A stretch of 64,000 nucleotides of DNA from positions 1 through 64,000 of the forward strand of contig NZ_CP128848.1 of NCBI RefSeq assembly GCF_030388665.1. The letters run 5' to 3'. This DNA comes from Streptomyces flavofungini (lineage in GTDB: Bacteria > Actinomycetota > Actinomycetes > Streptomycetales > Streptomycetaceae). The position numbers and the translations under genes are program-made. Shown piece by piece: positions 1 through 9,110 of this stretch. How positions within the stretch are numbered: position 1 is the first letter of the stretch; every line of letters starts with the position of its first letter. The notes beneath the pieces are model-generated. The model was not told the origin of the DNA and did no database searches. It was given only the letters and a program-made list of their open reading frames with translations.

Positions 1-148
1 AACGGCGAAGCCGTGAAATCATGGAGTGATTAAAGGTTCTTTACCGTTCTCTGCCTGCGGTTTTGTCATGTTTATACCACCTTTCTCTGGCTGAAACCAA
101 TATTAACGAAGACATATACACATCGTTGTTGACCTGGGGTTAGGTGAG
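1..148. other. Unidentified foreign segment at the left edge
   Basis: These bases are visibly richer in GC than the following 23 kb and interrupt the UPF0210 gene. On the minus strand an AAAGGTGG ribosome binding site precedes a 16-codon ORF (19..69, MTKPQAENGKEPLITP) ending at TGA, and the outermost bases form a small hairpin (AACGGC-gaa-GCCGT). I do not recognise the source; it could be the end of a mobile element or another assembly join. Confidence 0.5.
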
Positions 149-546
149 ATTTTTATAAGTTTTAAATCGCTATTTGTAAATCCTTTATGTACTAGGGCAG
201 AAAATCCTCCAATAAAATCTACACCAACTTCCTTTGCAGCCTTGTCCATTGCCTTAGCAATATCTAAATAGGAATTACAATTACAAGAAGCAGCTACTAT
301 GGATATAGGAGTAACTGAAATTCTTTTATTTATTATAGGGATTCCAAAACGTTTTTCTATGTCTTCACCAGTTTTAACTAGATTTTCAGCAGTTTTTGTT
401 ATTTTGTCATATATTTTTTCACTTAAAACTTTAACATCTTCACAAGCACAATCCATTAAAGATAATCCTAAAGTTATAGTTCTTACATCTAAGTTTTGTT
501 CTTTAATCATACTTATAGTTTCTAAAATCTCATTATTCTTTAACAT
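103..546 (-). pseudogene. UPF0210 (DUF711) protein, 5' part only
   Basis: The first ~132 codons (546 down to ~150) read as the N-terminus of a UPF0210/DUF711 protein, a PFL-like family normally about 450 residues long with no established reaction. After LKLIK the expected sequence stops and 15 unrelated codons run to a stop in the foreign edge sequence, so about 70% of the gene is missing. The ATG at 546 has AGGAG 9 nt upstream. It lies 16 nt behind an ACT-domain gene, the usual conserved pair in clostridia, so the two were probably cotranscribed. Family assignment is from recognition of the N-terminal sequence. Confidence 0.75.
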
Positions 547-562
547 ACCATCAAACTCCTAA

Positions 563-832
563 TTAAATTCTATGCATTGAATTAAATATATCTTCATGTT
601 GAACGGATATATCTAGTGAATTTTTTAAAGAAAACTCTTTGAAAATTTCTTTTAGAGAAGAAATATCCTTAGTTGAATTTGATATATCTGTTAGCATTAT
701 CATAGTAAAATAACCATCCATAATTGTTTGACTTATGTTTAATATATTTACATTATTGTCATTCAATATACCAGATACACCATGGATTATTCCAACCTTA
801 TCTTTTCCAACAACGGTAATAACAGCATTCAT
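563..832 (-). CDS. ACT-domain protein, UPF0237 family
   Basis: An 89-residue single ACT domain: MNAVITVVGKDKVGII begins the first strand, and the VNILNISQTIMDGYFTMIML segment gives the helix and next strands. ACT domains of this kind bind small ligands, often amino acids, and regulate partner proteins; the UPF0237 ligand is unknown. The ATG at 832 is chosen because GGGAGG sits 7 nt upstream; a longer TTG reading would include the ribosome binding site itself. It is the first gene of a pair with the UPF0210 gene downstream. Length and sequence match the family closely. Confidence 0.88.
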   Translation of the reverse strand: MNAVITVVGKDKVGIIHGVSGILNDNNVNILNISQTIMDGYFTMIMLTDISNSTKDISSLKEIFKEFSLKNSLDISVQHEDIFNSMHRI

Positions 833-1032
833 ATAAAAACCTCCCAATATATATATAAATTATTTATAAACAATTATACATCAAATAATACTTAATTTGT
901 TTAATTTTGGATGAGTTTTTAAATAAATTTAGTTAAATAGGAAGAGGATTTAATTAAGTACCATTTTATAAAGACAAAAAGAGATAAAATTGTTATAATA
1001 ACAAAAGAGTTTTATATAGTGAGGTGATTAGA
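833..1032. promoter_or_regulatory. Divergent AT-rich intergenic region
   Basis: About 200 bases separate the minus-strand ACT gene from the plus-strand PP-loop gene. They must hold both promoters. TTGTTATAATAACA near 991-1004 resembles an extended -10 with dyad symmetry. No riboswitch or other structured RNA was recognised. Confidence 0.35.
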
Positions 1033-2070
1033 ATGAGTGGTGTAGCAGGAGAAGGATGCGAGATTTTAGTACCATTTAATGAGAGAAGACCTTTAGCTGA
1101 GATAGAGAGAAGTTTAGTTAAAACATATAGAAAACAAGTTTGGTCAAAATTTATAAAAGCTATAAAGGATTATAAATTAGTAGAAGAAGGGGATAAGATA
1201 GCTATTGCTATTTCTGGAGGAAAAGATTCTTTAATAATGGCAAAGCTTTTTCAAGAGTTAAAAAAACATGGTCAAATAAACTTTGAACTTGTATTTTTAG
1301 CTATGGATCCAGGATATCATCCTCAAATTAGAGAGTTACTTGAGGATAATTGCAAATACTTAGATATACCAGTACATATTTATGATTCAGGAATATTCCA
1401 AGTTGTAGACAAAATAGCTAAGGACTATCCATGTTATATGTGTGCAAGAATGAGAAGAGGATCATTATATGGTAAGGCAAAGGAACTTGGATGTAATAAG
1501 TTAGCCTTAGGACATCACTTTAATGATGTTATAGAAACAACAATGCTTAATGTTTTATATGCAGGTAACTTTAAAACCATGTTACCAAAATTAAAAGCTG
1601 CTAATTTTGATGGAATAGAGCTTATAAGACCTCTATATTATATAGAAGAAAAATATATAAAAAGATGGATTCAAAGAGCTGGAATATGGCCATTAAACTG
1701 TGCATGTATGGTAGCTGCTAAAAAAATAGGTAATAAGCGTTTTGAAATTAAAGATATGATTGAAGAGTTTAAAGAAAAGTTTGATGGAGTAGATAAATCA
1801 ATATTTAGAGCAGCACAAAATGTAAGTGTAGATTCTATTTTAGGATGGGATATTGATGGAGAACATTATTCTTATTTAGATTTTTATGATGAAGAATCCT
1901 TATTAAATTCAACGGCTGAGTTAAAGCAAAAAGGATTAGTAAATGAAGCTGTTGCCTATGAAAGACAAAACATAGCTAGAAATCTTATAGGACTATTAGA
2001 TGATGAAGTAATAGCTGAGAAAACAGGATTATCTTTAAAAGAAATAAAAAGTATGCAAATAGATAATTAA
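1033..2070 (+). CDS. TtcA/TilS-like PP-loop tRNA-thiolation family protein
   Basis: A 345-residue cytosolic adenine-nucleotide alpha-hydrolase. The PP-loop SGGKDS (residues 61-66) binds ATP, and a CxxC (PCYMC) followed by ARMRRG matches TtcA, which thiolates C32 of tRNA using an Fe-S cluster. A second Cys-rich segment (NCAC) could complete cluster binding, but it is not the canonical second CxxC. The C-terminal ~60 residues end in a helix-turn-helix-like EKTGLSLKEIK segment absent from short TtcA proteins. ATG 1033 is preferred over GTG 1024 because GAGGTG lies 6 nt upstream. The substrate may differ from that of E. coli TtcA. Confidence 0.78.
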   Translation: MSGVAGEGCEILVPFNERRPLAEIERSLVKTYRKQVWSKFIKAIKDYKLVEEGDKIAIAISGGKDSLIMAKLFQELKKHGQINFELVFLAMDPGYHPQIRELLEDNCKYLDIPVHIYDSGIFQVVDKIAKDYPCYMCARMRRGSLYGKAKELGCNKLALGHHFNDVIETTMLNVLYAGNFKTMLPKLKAANFDGIELIRPLYYIEEKYIKRWIQRAGIWPLNCACMVAAKKIGNKRFEIKDMIEEFKEKFDGVDKSIFRAAQNVSVDSILGWDIDGEHYSYLDFYDEESLLNSTAELKQKGLVNEAVAYERQNIARNLIGLLDDEVIAEKTGLSLKEIKSMQIDN

Positions 2071-2075
2071 AAAAT

Positions 2076-2240
2076 GGGATGTATTAAGACAAAAAGATAA
2101 AACTTATAAATGAGTTTTTACAATTATTAAATTTATAATTGTAAAATTATAATAGGTTATATTATAAAGCTACTTTAGATAATATATTTATAATATTTAT
2201 AAGTTTTATAGTAGATTTTGTCTTTATACACCCTTTTTAT
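2076..2240 (+). terminator. Very long hairpin terminator
   Basis: Arm 2076-2094 (GGGATGTATTAAGACAAAA) pairs with 2216-2233, inner segments AAAACTTATAAA/TTTATAAGTTTTA and ACAATTAT/ATAATTGT continue the pairing, and a T run follows at 2234-2238. The foldback spans about 158 nt, far longer than an ordinary intrinsic terminator. Confidence 0.65.
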
Positions 2241-2343
2241 TTTGTATTTACTAAATAGGAATAATAAGGATTAAAAGTGGTTATATGTTATAATATTATA
2301 TATTGACTTGGTAATATTAAGTAAGGAAAGAATGGTGGTATTT

Positions 2344-2841
2344 ATGACCATGCAAGATATTTTGTATTATATACATACATATGGGTTAATTGTATTATTT
2401 TTAATAGTTGTAGGTGAATATTGCGTACCTGCAATGCCTACAGGTATAGTAATGCCAGCGGCTGGCATAATTGCAGGACAAGCTCATAAGGGAATAATAA
2501 AAGTAATGCTAATATCCTTAATTGCAGGTCTAGTAGGAAGTATAATATTATATTTGTTAGGTTATTTTGTAGGATCAACACTTTTAGAAAAGCTTAAAAT
2601 TAAACATCCTAAAATAGAAGATAAGCTTGAAAAAACAGAAAAAATACTAGAAAAGCATAGTTTTTTAGGGATATTCATATGTAGATTAATACCTATTATT
2701 AGAACCTATGTATCCTTAATATGTGGCACTGTAAAGGTTAATTTTTTTAAGTTTATTATTTTTTCTATACCAGGTATATTTTGCTGGAACTTTACAGGAA
2801 TTGTAGTTGGATATTTCTTTGGAGGAAAGATAAGATTTTAG
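2344..2841 (+). CDS. DedA family membrane protein
   Basis: A 165-residue inner-membrane protein of the DedA/SNARE-associated (PF09335) family, linked to membrane homeostasis and lipid or undecaprenyl-phosphate translocation. Visible family features are an N-terminal hydrophobic segment, the re-entrant GIVMPAAGIIAG region, a GSIILYLLGYFVG helix, and FICRLIPIIRTYVSLICG carrying the conserved arginines. ATG 2344 is taken as start because GGTGGT precedes it at a normal distance; upstream ATG 2332 or TTG 2308 would only add a hydrophilic tail. A paralogue follows directly, so this is a tandem duplication. Confidence 0.85.
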   Translation: MTMQDILYYIHTYGLIVLFLIVVGEYCVPAMPTGIVMPAAGIIAGQAHKGIIKVMLISLIAGLVGSIILYLLGYFVGSTLLEKLKIKHPKIEDKLEKTEKILEKHSFLGIFICRLIPIIRTYVSLICGTVKVNFFKFIIFSIPGIFCWNFTGIVVGYFFGGKIRF

Positions 2842-2935
2842 TTTGTGATTTTGATTTTGTGTATTGAATTTTATTTAGATTTTAGGGGAAAATATTAAAT
2901 TAAGGGATTATATGAAAGGAGAAAGAGAAAGTTTT

Positions 2936-3435
2936 ATGGACATAGATGCTGTGCTAAATTATTTTGCAACTTATGGTTTAACCTTGTTATTTGTAATAGT
3001 ATTTTTAGAATATTTAAATCTACCAGGACTACCAGCTGGAATAATAATGCCTGCTGCGGGGATATTAGCTTCTAGAAATAATCAAAGTATAGTTCTTGTG
3101 GTTTTTATATCAGTTGTGGCTGGAGTTTTAGGAAGTATAGTACTATATTTAATAGGATATTATGGAGGGGCAATACTCTTAGATAAATTAGGATTGAAGT
3201 TTCCTAAGGTTCAGCCAACCATAAGAAAAAGCAGTACTATTTTAAAGGAAAAAGGACTTTTGGAGTTTTTCTTTGTAGACTATTGCCTGTTTTAAGAACC
3301 ATAGTTTCTATTATAGCAGGTTCAGTAAGAATGAATTTCTTTAAGTTTTTAATCTATTCTACTCCAGGGATATTCTTGTGGAATTTAGGATTTATATTTA
3401 CAGGATATTTCTTTGGAGATGTATTTTTAAAATAA
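2936..3435 (+). pseudogene. DedA family protein, second copy, frameshifted
   Basis: A paralogue of the preceding DedA gene, with GIIMPAAGILAS and GSIVLYLIGYYGG segments. The reading frame fails at ~3,262 (after KGLLE): restoring one G in CTTTTGGAG gives GVFLCRLLPVLRTIVSIIAG and continues to a proper end at 3435 (GYFFGDVFLK). The downstream frame is intact and conserved, so a missing base in the sequence is more likely than a decaying gene. ATG 2936 matches the start of the first copy; AAGGAG lies ~15 nt upstream. Confidence 0.82.
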
Positions 3436-3456
3436 AAATTAGTATGTAAATAAAAA

Positions 3457-3551
3457 TGGCTGTATTAAAATAATAAGTTAAACTAAAATTTATTAATTAA
3501 TCTTAGAAAATTAAATAATATATTTAAGTTTTAATTATTTTAATACAGCCA
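3457..3551 (+). terminator. Long-armed hairpin with wide loop
   Basis: TGGCTGTATTAAAATAA (3457-3473) is perfectly complementary to 3535-3551, separated by 61 nt of AT-rich sequence that can pair further. It lies between the DedA gene and a convergent gene and probably ends both transcripts. Confidence 0.5.
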
Positions 3552-3637
3552 ATTTAAATTTTATATGAAAAATAATAAATCTAAAAGGAAAATCCTTTTT
3601 AAAATAAGAGGAAAAGTATTAGTTATTTTCTCATATC

Positions 3638-4060
3638 TTACATAAGAAAGAAGTTAGCTAAGGTTGAATTAGGATTTTCTTTTAAAATTTCTTTCGCAAG
3701 ATTAGAACAAATCTCATAAGTTAATAGAGGTTTCTCTAAGGTTCCAAATAATAAAAGCCATTCCATATATTTTGTGGAGTTTTCTAACTGAAAGGCTTTC
3801 TTTCCATGATAAAAAGCTAATTCTTCATAATATAAGGGTGTCATTACTATAAATAAATAGTAGGATATAAGATAATTGCAGTAAGCAAGTTCCTTTCTTT
3901 TTGTCTTTTCTATAGAAGTAAGTTTATTATAAAGATAAAAATAAAAATTATTTTGAGTGTGAAAATCCTTTGTTTTAAGTAAGATTAAGTGTTCTTCTGT
4001 TATGTCAAAAATACTACATTTATTTAACTCTAAATTCAATAAATCATTTAATGTTTCCAT
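3638..4060 (-). CDS. Hypothetical protein, mostly helical
   Basis: A 140-residue protein with no family I can name. It has no signal peptide; the sequence is rich in Leu, Tyr, Phe and Glu and alternates hydrophobic and charged positions like a helical-repeat protein (for example ELAFYHGKKAFQLE). A strong AAGGAGATAT ribosome binding site precedes the ATG. It stands alone on the minus strand between the DedA pair and a TauE-type permease. No function is proposed. Confidence 0.6.
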   Translation of the reverse strand: METLNDLLNLELNKCSIFDITEEHLILLKTKDFHTQNNFYFYLYNKLTSIEKTKRKELAYCNYLISYYLFIVMTPLYYEELAFYHGKKAFQLENSTKYMEWLLLFGTLEKPLLTYEICSNLAKEILKENPNSTLANFFLM

Positions 4061-4295
4061 AATATATCTCCTTATAGTGTAATATATAAGTATAACATAC
4101 TACATAAGATTTCTTATGTAAACAATTTAGGGTTTAAGCTTTTTGAAATACTTTGTTGTAATATATAAATATAGAGTTTTTAGGTGAGTTTAGGCGAGCT
4201 TTTTAAATTAAATATGGAAAGGAGGGAATGTAAAAGAATATAATAGATGAGAATTTTAAAATAATATAAATAGCTTAATTTAAGGAAGTGGTAAT
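4061..4295. other. Intergenic region
   Basis: About 235 AT-rich bases between divergent genes. GGAAAGGAGGGAATG at ~4216-4230 looks like a ribosome binding site, but the reading behind it is short and unsupported. Apart from expected promoters I see nothing here. Confidence 0.4.
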
Positions 4296-5072
4296 ATGGT
4301 TTTAATATATTTTTTAGTGGCTCTATTATCAACAATTTGTGGATCAATGGCTGGACTTGGTGGAGGAGTAATAATAAAGCCAGTTTTAGATTTCTTAGGA
4401 GACTACAATATAGAAACTATTGGAGTTTTATCAGCATGTACTATTTTTTCTATGGCCTTAGTTTCGGTAATCAAACAATTATCTTATAAAAGTAAGATTG
4501 ATATAAAAAATACTGGGCTATTAGGTATTGGTTCTGTAATTGGAGGATTATTAGGACAAAAGTTATTAACTTTTATATTAAAAATTGTTCAAGGAAGAAT
4601 TGTATCTTTAGTGCAAAGTGGAATTTTAGCATTGTTATTAATATTTGTTTATATATACATGAATAATAAAGAAAAGTTTAAGAGTTACAAAATTGATAAC
4701 TTTATTTTAAGCACTATAATTGGGATATTTTTAGGATTAATAGCAGCCTTTCTAGGTATTGGGGGAGGACCAATAAATGTTGCCTTTTTAACAATATTCT
4801 TTTCCATGGAAGCTAAGAATGCTGCTAGAGATTCTGTCCTTATAATACTATTTTCTCAAGCATCTAAACTTTTAACTATTGCTTTTGGAACTGGCTTTTC
4901 TGGGTATGATCTATCCATGCTTCCATATATGATATTTGGAGGTGTTTTAGGAGGTTTTATAGGGGCAAAATTTAATAGAATCTTTAGTAATGAAATAATA
5001 TTAAGAGTTTTTAATACTATAACAATTTTAATTATAGGACTAAATATATATAATTTTATAACTGCTATTTAA
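4296..5072 (+). CDS. TauE/SafE family permease
   Basis: A 258-residue polytopic membrane protein with about eight hydrophobic segments arranged as an internal repeat. The glycine-rich signatures GSMAGLGGGVIIKPVLDFLG (N-half) and AFLGIGGGPINVAFL (C-half) are typical of TauE/SafE (PF01925) anion exporters, implicated in sulfite or organosulfonate transport. AAGGAAGTGG precedes ATG 4296. The sulfonate-type ABC operon 2.3 kb downstream is compatible with a shared sulfur-compound theme, but the substrate is not shown by the sequence. Confidence 0.85.
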   Translation: MVLIYFLVALLSTICGSMAGLGGGVIIKPVLDFLGDYNIETIGVLSACTIFSMALVSVIKQLSYKSKIDIKNTGLLGIGSVIGGLLGQKLLTFILKIVQGRIVSLVQSGILALLLIFVYIYMNNKEKFKSYKIDNFILSTIIGIFLGLIAAFLGIGGGPINVAFLTIFFSMEAKNAARDSVLIILFSQASKLLTIAFGTGFSGYDLSMLPYMIFGGVLGGFIGAKFNRIFSNEIILRVFNTITILIIGLNIYNFITAI

Positions 5073-5175
5073 TAAAAACTTTTTAATTTAGGCATAGATG
5101 AAATATATATGTAAATAAAATGTGATATAATAATTGAAAAGAATATATTCTCAACAAAGTGAGGGTGATAAAAAC

Positions 5176-6032
5176 ATGGGAAGAACTAACATAAGTTACG
5201 GAGCTAAGGATATTTTATATAAGCTTATGGGACAACTTTATAAAGGAAAACCACTAGAAATTTTAGGCGTTAATGATATGCCTAAAATAATGGACAGGCT
5301 ACCAAGAAACTTTTTGAAAATGAAGTTTCAGAGGGAGGGCCTAATGAAATATTTATTTTAGAAGATGGCTCTATTTTACTTTTTGGATATGAGGATGAAA
5401 AAAATATAGATGAAAATATGTTTATATACTTAGAGGTGGCTGTTAAGGTTATAAAGAGATATTATAAGCATAGAGGAGCCTTTCCAAAGGTTAGAATGGC
5501 TATAATTTATAATTCAAGTGTTAAGGAAGCTAGAAACACATTAAGTTTTGGAGATATACTTATTTGTTCAGAAAGCATATTTATGAATAAGCTAACTGCG
5601 GAGAAAGTTTTAAAAGAGTTAAAGGAGAAGGTTTTAGAAGATAATTTAACTCAAGCTGATAAGATAAAATTCATAATGTTGCCACTTATGAAGAGTGAGC
5701 ATGATGATAGCAATATTTTAAGAGATTGTGTTCAGTTAGCAAAATCAATAAAATCTGAAAGAGATGAGGCAATTATATTAAATGGAATAATTGAATCTAC
5801 AGATAAGTTTATTAGTGAAGAAGAAGCAAGAGAACTTAAGGAGTTGTTAGAAATGACTAAGATTGAGAGATTATATAATGAAGAAAGAGATTTAGCTGTT
5901 AAAAATGCAAGAAAAGAAGAGCAATTAAGAATAGCAAAAAGCCTTGCAGGCATATTATCACCTGAGTTAATATCAGAAAAGCTAGGTATAACAATAGAGG
6001 AAATTTACGAGCTTCAAAATGCAGAAGGCTAA
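5176..6032 (+). pseudogene. Conserved hypothetical (possibly Rpn-like), frameshifted
   Basis: Two ORF pieces form one ~285-residue protein: MGRTNISYGAKDILYKLMGQ runs to ~5,303 and the frame resumes as KKLFENEVSEGGPNEIFILEDG through to 6032. One missing base near CTACCAAGAAAC explains the break. The C-terminal half is charged and helical and ends in a helix-turn-helix-like SEKLGITIEEIYELQ segment, as seen in Rpn/YhgA-type transposase-related nucleases. I cannot identify the PD-(D/E)XK residues with certainty, so this family link is weak. GAGGGTGA precedes ATG 5176. Confidence 0.55.
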
Positions 6033-6054
6033 AGAGAATAGAAAAATTTACTTT

Positions 6055-6121
6055 TAATAAAAAGCTTTGGATGAGAATAATTTTTAGAGATGAAAGTTAT
6101 TTTCCACCAAAGCTTATTTTA
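6055..6121 (+). terminator. Hairpin terminator
   Basis: AAGCTTTGG (6062-6070) pairs with CCAAAGCTT (6107-6115), with A-rich flanks before and T-rich flanks after; the loop can pair internally. Confidence 0.6.
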
Positions 6122-6235
6122 GTATTTTAAATAATATATTTAAAATATGAACATCATAAAGAAGATATTCATAAAAATGAAAAATGTGCTATAATTAAAA
6201 TCATTATAGATTTTTTAAAGGAGAGAAGTTAAAGA

Positions 6236-6421
6236 ATGGAACTTTTAGTTTATGTTAAAGGAAGAAGGGATCCTTTTACTTATAGTGGTGATAGAATAGA
6301 TGTTTTAGATTTTGAAATGAATGGGATAAAGTATAAGCAAATAAGATATTTTAGAAAAGGTTTTTCCAAATCAGAACTTATAGAAAGTGAATTAATAACT
6401 AGAATGAGAGAAAACAAGTAG
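6236..6421 (+). CDS. Small hypothetical protein (61 aa)
   Basis: The ATG follows an AAAGGAGAGAAG ribosome binding site. The protein is small, basic and soluble (MELLVYVKGRRDPFTYSGD at the start), with beta-strand-like alternation up to residue ~45 and a short C-terminal helix. No family was recognised. A second tiny ORF follows 73 nt downstream and may be cotranscribed. Confidence 0.6.
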   Translation: MELLVYVKGRRDPFTYSGDRIDVLDFEMNGIKYKQIRYFRKGFSKSELIESELITRMRENK

Positions 6422-6494
6422 ATTAATTTTGCCATGAATAAAATAAGCCTTTACTCATAAAATAAAACTGATTTAAGATGAGGAGGTGAGATTT

Positions 6495-6596
6495 ATGGCA
6501 AAGAAAGATCAACAATCTTCTTGGAATTCAAAAAGATTTAAAGCACCTAAAAAGAATAATGAAGAACCAGTGCCAGAAATTCAAGGAAAAAAATAG
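6495..6596 (+). CDS. Very small basic protein (33 aa)
   Basis: A 33-codon ORF (MAKKDQQSSWNSKRFK, ending in PEIQGKK) starts 5 nt after a perfect AGGAGGTGAG ribosome binding site, the main reason to call it. It is highly hydrophilic and Lys/Gln/Asn-rich, with no hydrophobic core, so it is probably disordered. Function unknown. Confidence 0.5.
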   Translation: MAKKDQQSSWNSKRFKAPKKNNEEPVPEIQGKK

Positions 6597-6667
6597 ATAT
6601 ATATTGAAAAAATAATGAATAAGTGGCAAAATAAAACATAGAAAATTTATTATATGGAGGTGCAGGG

Positions 6668-7672
6668 GTGAAAAAATTAAATAAGTTTTTATCATTAGGT
6701 CTAATGGTATTATTTTCATTAAGTATATTAGTAGGATGTAATACTTCTAAGAAAGAAGAAGCTAAGGCACCAGAAGAAAAAACATCCATAGAAATAGTAG
6801 TACCAGATGGACTTCCAGCTATTAGTATAGTTAAAATGATAAAAGAAAAACCAGAAATAATGAAAGGCTTAGATATAAATTATTCAATAGTAAAGGGATC
6901 AGATGCTTTAGTTTCTAAGGTGTTAAAAGGAGAGGGAGATATATGTATAGTTCCTTCAAATGTAGCTGCTATTGCATATAACAAGGAAGCTAAATATAAA
7001 CTTGCAGGAACAGTAGGTTTTGGTTCATTATATGTTATAAGCAGTGATGATTCTGTTAATAGCTTAGAAGATCTTAAAGGAAAAGATGTTTACAATGTTG
7101 GTCAAGGATTGACTCCTGATTTAATATTTAAAATATTACTTCAAAATGATGGAATAAATCCTGAAAAAGATTTAACATTAAGTTATGTAAATGCAGCTTC
7201 AGAATTAGCTCCTTTATTTATAGAGGGAAAAGCTAAATATGCAGTTGTTCCAGAACCTATGTTAACTCAAATAATGACAAAGAAACCAGAAACAAAAATA
7301 GTAGCATCATTAAATGAACAGTGGAAAAAAATGAGTGATTCAAAAATGGGATATCCTCAGTCTAGTGTTATAGTTAAAGAGGACCTAGCAAAAAATAATT
7401 CAGAGGCTGTTCAAAAGATCTTAAAGGAAATAGATAATAGTACTAAGTGGGCAAATGAAAATAAAGAAGAAGCAGGTGCCTTTGCAGAAGAAGTTGGCAT
7501 AACAGGCAAAAAAGAAATAATAGCTAAATCTCTAGAAAGAGCAAATTTAAATTACGTAAGTGCTTTAGATAGTGAAAGTGAATATATTAAATATTATGAC
7601 AAGATTTACAGCTTAGAGCCTAAAGCTATAGGAGGTAAAAAGGTAAATGAAGAAATTTTCTTACAAAAATAA
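6668..7672 (+). CDS. ABC transporter substrate-binding lipoprotein, SsuA/NMT1 type
   Basis: A 334-residue lipoprotein. The n-region MKKLNKF and hydrophobic core end in the lipobox LVGC (Cys24), so the mature protein should be anchored on the outer face of the membrane. The rest is a two-lobed periplasmic-binding fold of the NMT1/SsuA type (IEIVVPDGLPAISIVKM; a SLEDLKGKDVYNVGQG segment between lobes). It starts at GTG 6668 behind GGAGGTGCAGGG. Its end overlaps the permease gene by 26 nt, so the three genes 6668-9090 form one operon. Relatives bind sulfonates, nitrate or thiamine precursors; the substrate cannot be read from the sequence. Confidence 0.88.
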   Translation: MKKLNKFLSLGLMVLFSLSILVGCNTSKKEEAKAPEEKTSIEIVVPDGLPAISIVKMIKEKPEIMKGLDINYSIVKGSDALVSKVLKGEGDICIVPSNVAAIAYNKEAKYKLAGTVGFGSLYVISSDDSVNSLEDLKGKDVYNVGQGLTPDLIFKILLQNDGINPEKDLTLSYVNAASELAPLFIEGKAKYAVVPEPMLTQIMTKKPETKIVASLNEQWKKMSDSKMGYPQSSVIVKEDLAKNNSEAVQKILKEIDNSTKWANENKEEAGAFAEEVGITGKKEIIAKSLERANLNYVSALDSESEYIKYYDKIYSLEPKAIGGKKVNEEIFLQK

Positions 7673-8402
7673 GAAATTAATATTTTTATCTTCAGTTATA
7701 CTTTTTATTTTATGGCAATTAGCTAGTATGATTATAGGGAGTGAGGTAATATTACCTTCTCCCTATTTAACGTTTAAGGGGTTAATTGAAGTAATAAAAT
7801 CAAATGATTTTTTCAAAATAATAATAAGTACTTTAGGAAGAACTTTCATAAGTTTTACCTTAGCCTTAGTTATTGCTTTATTTTTAGGTGTGTTTAGTGC
7901 TTTTAATAAATATGTTTATAATTTTATGATACCTATATTAAATGTAATGAGATCTTTACCAACAATAGGCTTTATAATACTTGCTTTAATTTGGTTAAGT
8001 CAAGGCATAGCTCCTATATTAGTTGGGTTTGTAATGAGTTTTCCTATATTTTATGATGCCATAATAGGAGCTATATTAAATATAGACAAAAATATACTAG
8101 AGATGGCTAAGGTTTATGAGATTGGTATGGGTAATTTAATAAAGAATATATATTTGCCAAGCATAAGTTTTGCTATATGTAGAATAATGGTTTCAACCTT
8201 TTCTCTAACTATGAAGTTAGTAGTTGGAGGAGAAGTTATTGGACAACCTAAATATGGTATAGGAACGGCACTTTTTGTGGAAAAGAATTATTTAAATACT
8301 AATATGGTATTTGCATGGATAATAGTAGTAATTATTATAGGAATAATTTTTTCTTTAATACAAAAAACTATTGATGGTAGAGTTTTTAGGTGGATGAAAT
8401 AA
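7647..8402 (+). CDS. ABC transporter permease, SsuC/TauC type
   Basis: A 251-residue inner-membrane permease with about six hydrophobic helices. The EAA loop that contacts the ATPase is visible as MAKVYEIGMGNLIKNIYLPS (residues ~153-172). It starts inside the 3' end of the binding-protein gene and ends 1 nt before the ATPase gene, so translation of the three is coupled. The family (BPD_transp_1) is clear; the substrate is shared with the lipoprotein and remains unknown. Confidence 0.9.
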   Translation: MKKFSYKNKKLIFLSSVILFILWQLASMIIGSEVILPSPYLTFKGLIEVIKSNDFFKIIISTLGRTFISFTLALVIALFLGVFSAFNKYVYNFMIPILNVMRSLPTIGFIILALIWLSQGIAPILVGFVMSFPIFYDAIIGAILNIDKNILEMAKVYEIGMGNLIKNIYLPSISFAICRIMVSTFSLTMKLVVGGEVIGQPKYGIGTALFVEKNYLNTNMVFAWIIVVIIIGIIFSLIQKTIDGRVFRWMK

Positions 8403-8403
8403 A

Positions 8404-9090
8404 ATGAGTATTAAATTAATAAATATAGAAAAGAATTTTGGAAGTAAAAAAATATATGATAAATTTTCTTTAACCTTTGAAGAGGGAAAAATAAACTGTA
8501 TTTTAGGGAAATCTGGGTGTGGAAAAAGCACTTTATTAAATATAATAGCTAATCTTGAAGAGATTAACTCAGGCGAAATTATAGGAGTTCCTAAAAAAAT
8601 AGCCTATGTGTTTCAAGAGGATAGGCTTATTGAATGGAATAGTATATACACTAACATGGAACTTCCCTTATTAAAAACTTACGCAAAGGATGAAAGAAAA
8701 GAAAAAATTAAAAATATCCTAAGAGAAGTTGAACTAGGAGATTGTATGAACTCATATCCTAAAGAGTTAAGTGGAGGGATGAGGCAAAGAGCAAATATAG
8801 CTAGGGCACTTCTTTATAATGGAGAACTTCTTTTAATGGATGAACCCTTTAAATCCTTAGATAAAAGTAGCAAAGAAGATATTATTGAGATATTTAAAAA
8901 AAATCATTTAGAAAAAAATAATACAGTTATAATGGTTACCCATGACATAAATGAGGCCTTAAGCTTAGGAGATAATATATTTTTATTAGGTGGTAACCCA
9001 GTTAGTTTAATGGATAAATTTAAAGATGTACAAAAGTCAAAAGAAAAAAATAATATAGAAGATAAAATTCTACTTATTTTAAAAGAATAA
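8404..9090 (+). CDS. ABC transporter ATPase, SsuB/TauB type
   Basis: A 228-residue nucleotide-binding subunit. Walker A GKSGCGKST (~residues 35-43), the Q-loop VFQEDRLIEWNS with the extended W found in SsuB/TauB-type ATPases, signature LSGGMRQR, Walker B LLLMDEP and the H-loop VTHD are all present, so it should be active. It energises the permease encoded immediately upstream and is the last gene of the operon. Confidence 0.92.
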   Translation: MSIKLINIEKNFGSKKIYDKFSLTFEEGKINCILGKSGCGKSTLLNIIANLEEINSGEIIGVPKKIAYVFQEDRLIEWNSIYTNMELPLLKTYAKDERKEKIKNILREVELGDCMNSYPKELSGGMRQRANIARALLYNGELLLMDEPFKSLDKSSKEDIIEIFKKNHLEKNNTVIMVTHDINEALSLGDNIFLLGGNPVSLMDKFKDVQKSKEKNNIEDKILLILKE

Positions 9091-9110
9091 GATTATAAAG
9101 GAGGGGTACA

